A DNA stretch of 21,146 nucleotides from DASVCZ01 sp036381335 (GTDB taxonomy: Bacteria; Patescibacteriota; Microgenomatia; UBA1400; PJMF01): positions 1 to 21,146 of the forward strand of contig DASVCZ010000044.1 of NCBI GenBank assembly GCA_036381335.1, given 5' to 3'. Position numbers and translations under genes: made by a program. Shown piece after piece: positions 20,765 through 21,146 of the stretch; position 1 is the stretch's first letter; each line of letters starts with the position of its first letter. The notes below the pieces were generated by a model. The model had not been told where the DNA came from, made no database searches, and worked only from the letters and a program-made list of their open reading frames with translations.

Positions 20765-21100
20765 TTAGTCGTCTAAAGTTTGATCACTAATAAGATGGGC
20801 ATGAACATGAAAGATTTCTTGGTAAGGTTTACCGACATTAATTATCATTTTGTAAGATCGGAGACCTAGCTCTTGTGCGACATGATCGACAGTGTCTACT
20901 AGCTCACCTTTGTCTTCCTTTGACATATGATGCAAGGTGGAAACTTCTTCTTTAGGAATAACTAACAGGTGGGTTGGGGCTTGAGGTGCAATATCTTTTA
21001 AAACAAAATACGTTTCATTCTCCCAGATTACTTTTTCTGGTTGTTCTCTTCTTACTTCTGTAAACTTTGATTCATGATTTTCGTGCATTTCTTCTTTCAT
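20765..21100 (-). CDS. HIT-family (HINT-like) nucleotide-binding protein
   Basis: This 111-aa protein carries the histidine triad: IINVGKPYQEIFHVHAHLI, with His98, His100 and His102. An upstream HLLVIPKEEV strand is typical of HINT proteins that hydrolyse AMP-linked substrates. In the usual N-x-G-x-x-x-G-Q segment the second glycine is replaced (NVGKPYQE). The start at 21100 overlaps the stop of the partial gene at the window edge (ATGA). A second ATG at 21088 is possible, with AAAGAAG before it. It is in one transcript with rdgB, suggesting nucleotide housekeeping. Confidence 0.9.
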   Translation of the reverse strand: MKEEMHENHESKFTEVRREQPEKVIWENETYFVLKDIAPQAPTHLLVIPKEEVSTLHHMSKEDKGELVDTVDHVAQELGLRSYKMIINVGKPYQEIFHVHAHLISDQTLDD

Positions 21101-21146
21101 AATTTTTTTTTACTGTTTGCATACGCTTTTTTAATAATTTCCACTG
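21097..21146 (-). CDS. C-terminal end of an unidentified protein (cut by the window edge)
   Basis: On the minus strand the frame entering at 21146 reads VEIIKKAYANSKKKL and stops at TGA (21097-21099). It overlaps the HIT ATG by ATGA, the coupling seen at other operon joints here, which makes it a plausible real gene end. Too little remains to identify it. Confidence 0.45.
   Translation of the reverse strand, partial: VEIIKKAYANSKKKL

Noticed and set aside
1..21146. CRISPR array, insertion sequence, prophage or attachment site
   Set aside because: No regularly spaced repeats, transposase or integrase motifs, or tRNA-end duplications were seen.
1..21146. Recoded UGA (genetic code 25)
   Set aside because: TGA ends several well-defined genes (for example rsuA and the Ldh2-type gene) at the expected family length.

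Overview
The window looks like a compact, moderate-GC genome segment from a small, fermentative bacterium. My best guess is a member of the Patescibacteria (Candidate Phyla Radiation). The grounds are very short intergenic gaps, many overlapping genes, small membrane and coiled-coil proteins of unknown function, a divergent pyruvate kinase, and apparently widespread leaderless transcription. TGA ends several genes, so the recoded UGA of Gracilibacteria/SR1 is excluded. No phage, insertion sequence or CRISPR array was seen. The taxon is an inference, not a result.

Left part (1-6.3 kb). An unknown 192-aa protein with a CX5R motif is followed by a small heat-shock protein (minus), an RsuA-type pseudouridine synthase (minus) and a small membrane protein (minus). 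The last of these is divergent from epmA (plus), the EF-P lysyltransferase-like gene, which sits directly before efp, its presumed substrate. A small W/Y-rich protein overlaps dinB (DNA polymerase IV). A SAM methyltransferase (minus) runs convergently into dinB and is preceded by a 38-codon remnant of a YfcE-type phosphoesterase.

Middle (6.3-11.2 kb, minus strand). A small membrane protein, an Ldh2-type dehydrogenase whose start codon is missing or non-standard, and a P1/S58-type peptidase overlap head to tail. Next come tRNA-Arg(UCU) and tRNA-His(GUG), transcribed together from a visible promoter. A three-gene operon then encodes a GNAT-like protein, a C39-like cysteine peptidase and a protein made of three zinc-ribbon repeats.

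Right part (10.7-21.1 kb). A MarR regulator is divergent from an efflux operon: membrane-fusion protein, RND transporter and GT-C-like membrane glycosyltransferase. A perfect inverted repeat lies in the spacer of the efflux promoter and also beside the marR promoter, so MarR probably represses both. Pyruvate kinase and a YtxH/histone-H1-like protein form a minus-strand pair, divergent from a coiled-coil protein. Ribosomal protein bS21, an RdgB/HAM1 pyrophosphatase and a HIT-family protein close the window, with the last few codons of one more gene at the right edge.

Two initiation modes appear to coexist. About eight genes at the head of transcripts have a -10-like hexamer (TATAAT, TATACT, TATCAT, TATGAT or TAAAAT) only 6-10 nt before the ATG and no Shine-Dalgarno, which predicts leaderless mRNAs. 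Others (hsp20, dinB, pyk, ytxH-like, the coiled-coil gene and above all rpsU) have a clear Shine-Dalgarno. Further points of interest are a possible RNA thermometer before hsp20, a pyruvate kinase with a lysine in its K+ site, and a promoter palindrome that offers a -10 box to both divergent genes.
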